A stretch of DNA of 64,000 nucleotides from Ornithinibacillus californiensis (GTDB lineage Bacteria; Bacillota; Bacilli; Bacillales; Amphibacillaceae): positions 86,738-150,737 of the forward strand of contig NZ_LDUE01000048.1 in NCBI RefSeq assembly GCF_001038485.1, given 5' to 3'. Below are positions 62,382 through 64,000 of this stretch, piece after piece. Position 1 is the stretch's first letter; each line of letters starts with the position of its first letter. A model generated the notes under the pieces. The model did no database searches. It was not told the origin of the DNA and saw only the letters and a list, made by a program, of their open reading frames with translations. A program made the position numbers and the translations under genes.

Positions 62382-62580
62382 CTTTACTATACCTGTAATA
62401 TTTGAGTTTCCGCAAAAATATTAGAAAGTGACATAAAAGAAGAGATAAAGTGAAAATCCAGTTCAGAAAGTAATGAAAAGTGGCAATTTTAGGGGAAAAC
62501 AAGGAAAAACCCACCAAGGTTTAGTATAATTTTAGTAGACAGCCAAAAAGATACTAAACAAATCTATAGGAGGGTTTTTC

Positions 62581-63843
62581 ATGTTTAATTCTACCACAGA
62601 TGTGTACGCTACGAAACGGGAAGTTGTTAATTTTTCAAAAGGTTTGGTGCCAGGTAATCGTCGGGTTGAATCCAAGTTTGTAACCCAATCAATTTACGGT
62701 ATATTAAGGTCCGGAAGTACAATCCTTAAGAATATAGCTACAGCTTTAAATGAGCCAATCCGCATTAAAAATACCATTGATCGGCTCAGTCAAAACCTTG
62801 GGCGTACGCTATCTCCAGAAATCCAAGAAAACTATACACAAAAGGTCACAAAGGCTTTAGGGGAGCACCCAGTAATTCTAGTGGATGATTCCGATGTGAT
62901 TAAACCCCATGGTGAAAAGTTTGAAGCCCTTGGTGAAGTGCGAGACGGTTCTTCAAAAGACAATAAAATTGAAAAGGGCTACCTAGTAACGGAAATGGTC
63001 GGATTGACGACTAAGAAGAAGCAACCTGTCAGTTTGTTTTCCCATATTCATTCATCGAAAGAAAAAGATTATAAATCTACAAATGAAGTACTATTTGAAG
63101 GTTTAAATCAAGTCATTTCCAGTTTGAAATCAAGAGCTACATTCGTATTTGACCGCGGTTATGATATGAATGCACTGTTTCATTTCATGCATAAACAAAA
63201 ACAAGACTTCATTATCCGTTTGAAGGAAAATCGAAAATTGTTTTGGAAAGGAAAATGGTTTAAAGCCGCTGTACTTAGGGATTCACGGAAAGGGAAAATT
63301 AAAACTACCTTACTGTTTAGTGAAGATGGAAAACAGAAAAAAGAGACGGTGTACATTAGCCATTTGAATATAAAAGTCACTGCCAGTAAAAATCCAATTA
63401 GTCTTATCCTCGTTTATGGGCTTGGGAAAACGCCAATGATGTTAGCTACGAACAAGGTAATCCAAAGTAAAGAAGATGCCATTCACATCGTAAGGACCTA
63501 CATGTCGAGATGGCGTATTGAAGAATATTTCCGTTTTAAGAAACAACATTTTGGATTTGAAGATTTCCGCGTCAGGAGTTTGACATCCATTAATAATCTC
63601 AATCAATTATTAACATATGCGATTGGTTTATTAGGCCTTCTTGCCGATAAAATGAGCACCAGCAGGCTATCACGTCAGCTTATTGAAAATGCCAAAGCAC
63701 TCCGTAAAGATATTCAATTTTATTATTATCAGCTTGCAGAGGGTATTTTGTCGACATTGGCCTATGCCAGGGAAGGAGTTCAGGGTTGGTTTCGAATACG
63801 CCATAACTTTCCTCGTCAGTTAGAATTAAAATTGGTTAGCTAA
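62581..63843 (+). CDS. IS4-type DDE transposase
   Basis: 420-residue transposase. Catalytic acid residues are apparent in VILVDDSDVIKP, TFVFDRGYDMN and a C-terminal SRWRIEEYFRFKKQHFGFED segment that gives the DDE triad with the YREK-like Glu helix of the IS4 group. ATG at 62581 behind AGGAGGG. No frameshift or stop is visible, so it appears active. Copy number in the genome unknown. Confidence 0.92.
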   Translation: MFNSTTDVYATKREVVNFSKGLVPGNRRVESKFVTQSIYGILRSGSTILKNIATALNEPIRIKNTIDRLSQNLGRTLSPEIQENYTQKVTKALGEHPVILVDDSDVIKPHGEKFEALGEVRDGSSKDNKIEKGYLVTEMVGLTTKKKQPVSLFSHIHSSKEKDYKSTNEVLFEGLNQVISSLKSRATFVFDRGYDMNALFHFMHKQKQDFIIRLKENRKLFWKGKWFKAAVLRDSRKGKIKTTLLFSEDGKQKKETVYISHLNIKVTASKNPISLILVYGLGKTPMMLATNKVIQSKEDAIHIVRTYMSRWRIEEYFRFKKQHFGFEDFRVRSLTSINNLNQLLTYAIGLLGLLADKMSTSRLSRQLIENAKALRKDIQFYYYQLAEGILSTLAYAREGVQGWFRIRHNFPRQLELKLVS

Positions 63844-63870
63844 AAAGACCCTAAAAACTAAATTTTTAAA

Positions 63871-63889
63871 AGAGCCTTGGATAGGCTCT
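63871..63889 (+). terminator. Hairpin after the transposase gene
   Basis: AGAGCCT / AGGCTCT with a 5-base loop, followed by a short T run, inside the insertion sequence. Confidence 0.5.
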
Positions 63890-64000
63890 CTTTGAGGACG
63901 CCAAAATTCCTTTTTTTGGCTAAATACTTTAGACTCTTCTGTATTTTTGTCGTAGTTCATAATCAAAGGTTGATTTTTTTACGTTTTGCGGAAACTCAAA

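Larger units (their letters stand above)
62401..64000 (+). mobile_element. Insertion sequence, IS4-type, complete
   Basis: 1600 bp between perfect 17-bp terminal inverted repeats: TTTGAGTTTCCGCAAAA (62401-62417) and its complement at 63984-64000. One intact transposase gene, a ribosome binding site and a downstream hairpin (63871-63889). The right flank is outside the window, so a target duplication cannot be checked. IS4 assignment rests on the transposase motifs. Confidence 0.9.

Noticed and set aside
62401..64000. Prophage or integrative element at the right edge
   Set aside because: Only one transposase gene with short inverted ends is present; no integrase, capsid or conjugation genes are visible.

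Overview
The window is a low-GC Firmicute chromosome segment. Its gene order closely follows the Bacillus subtilis divIVA-ileS-pyr-ylo-fap-smc-rpsP-trmD-sucC region. A spoVM gene, a PrkC/PrpC pair, PyrR attenuators, a FapR operator and an Ile T-box all fit a spore-forming member of the Bacillaceae. A halotolerant genus such as Oceanobacillus or Virgibacillus is my inference from overall protein character, not something shown here. Almost all genes lie on the minus strand, so biological order runs from right to left.

Layout in the direction of transcription. (1) 64000-62401: an apparently complete IS4-type insertion sequence with 17-bp perfect terminal inverted repeats, sitting upstream of divIVA. 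(2) 62216-57059: divIVA, ileS behind its own promoter and an isoleucine T-box, lspA and an RluD-type pseudouridine synthase. (3) 57058-46780: the pyrimidine operon pyrR-pyrB-pyrC-carA-carB-pyrK-pyrD-pyrF-pyrE, with a sigma-A promoter and two PyrR attenuators but no pyrP uracil permease; a LysR-type regulator follows. (4) 45547-43844: rqcH on the plus strand, divergent from a Ca2+-type P-ATPase. (5) 40834-27541: yicC, remA, gmk, rpoZ, coaBC, priA, fmt, rsmB, prpC, prkC, rsgA, rpe, thiN and the tiny spoVM gene. The def and rlmN genes usual in this neighbourhood are absent. (6) rpmB on the plus strand, then the asp23-like gene and fakA-like gene. (7) A plus-strand NCS2 purine permease. (8) sdaAB-sdaAA, recG and the FapR-controlled fapR-plsX-fabD-fabG-acpP set with rnc. 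(9) A plus-strand DUF1128 gene that splits rnc from smc. (10) smc, ftsY, ylxM, ffh, rpsP, khpA, ylqD, rimM, trmD, rplS, lepB, rbgA, rnhB, a FliK-like/FlhB-like pair, and the start of sucC.

The genes form a housekeeping block: protein targeting (ffh, ylxM, ftsY, lepB, lspA), ribosome assembly and decoding (rpsP, rimM, trmD, rplS, rbgA, rsgA, rpmB, rsmB, fmt, rqcH), lipid synthesis, chromosome maintenance (smc, recG, priA) and nucleotide supply (pyr, gmk).

The most unusual signal is not a gene. Three intergenic copies (8016-8134, 27237-27473, 45620-45737) of a dispersed nested inverted repeat share an almost invariant core, yet each is enclosed by a perfect 15-bp outer stem whose sequence differs between copies with every change compensated. 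Other points worth a look are a Met in place of the G4 Asn of RbgA, and several breaks in otherwise conserved synteny.
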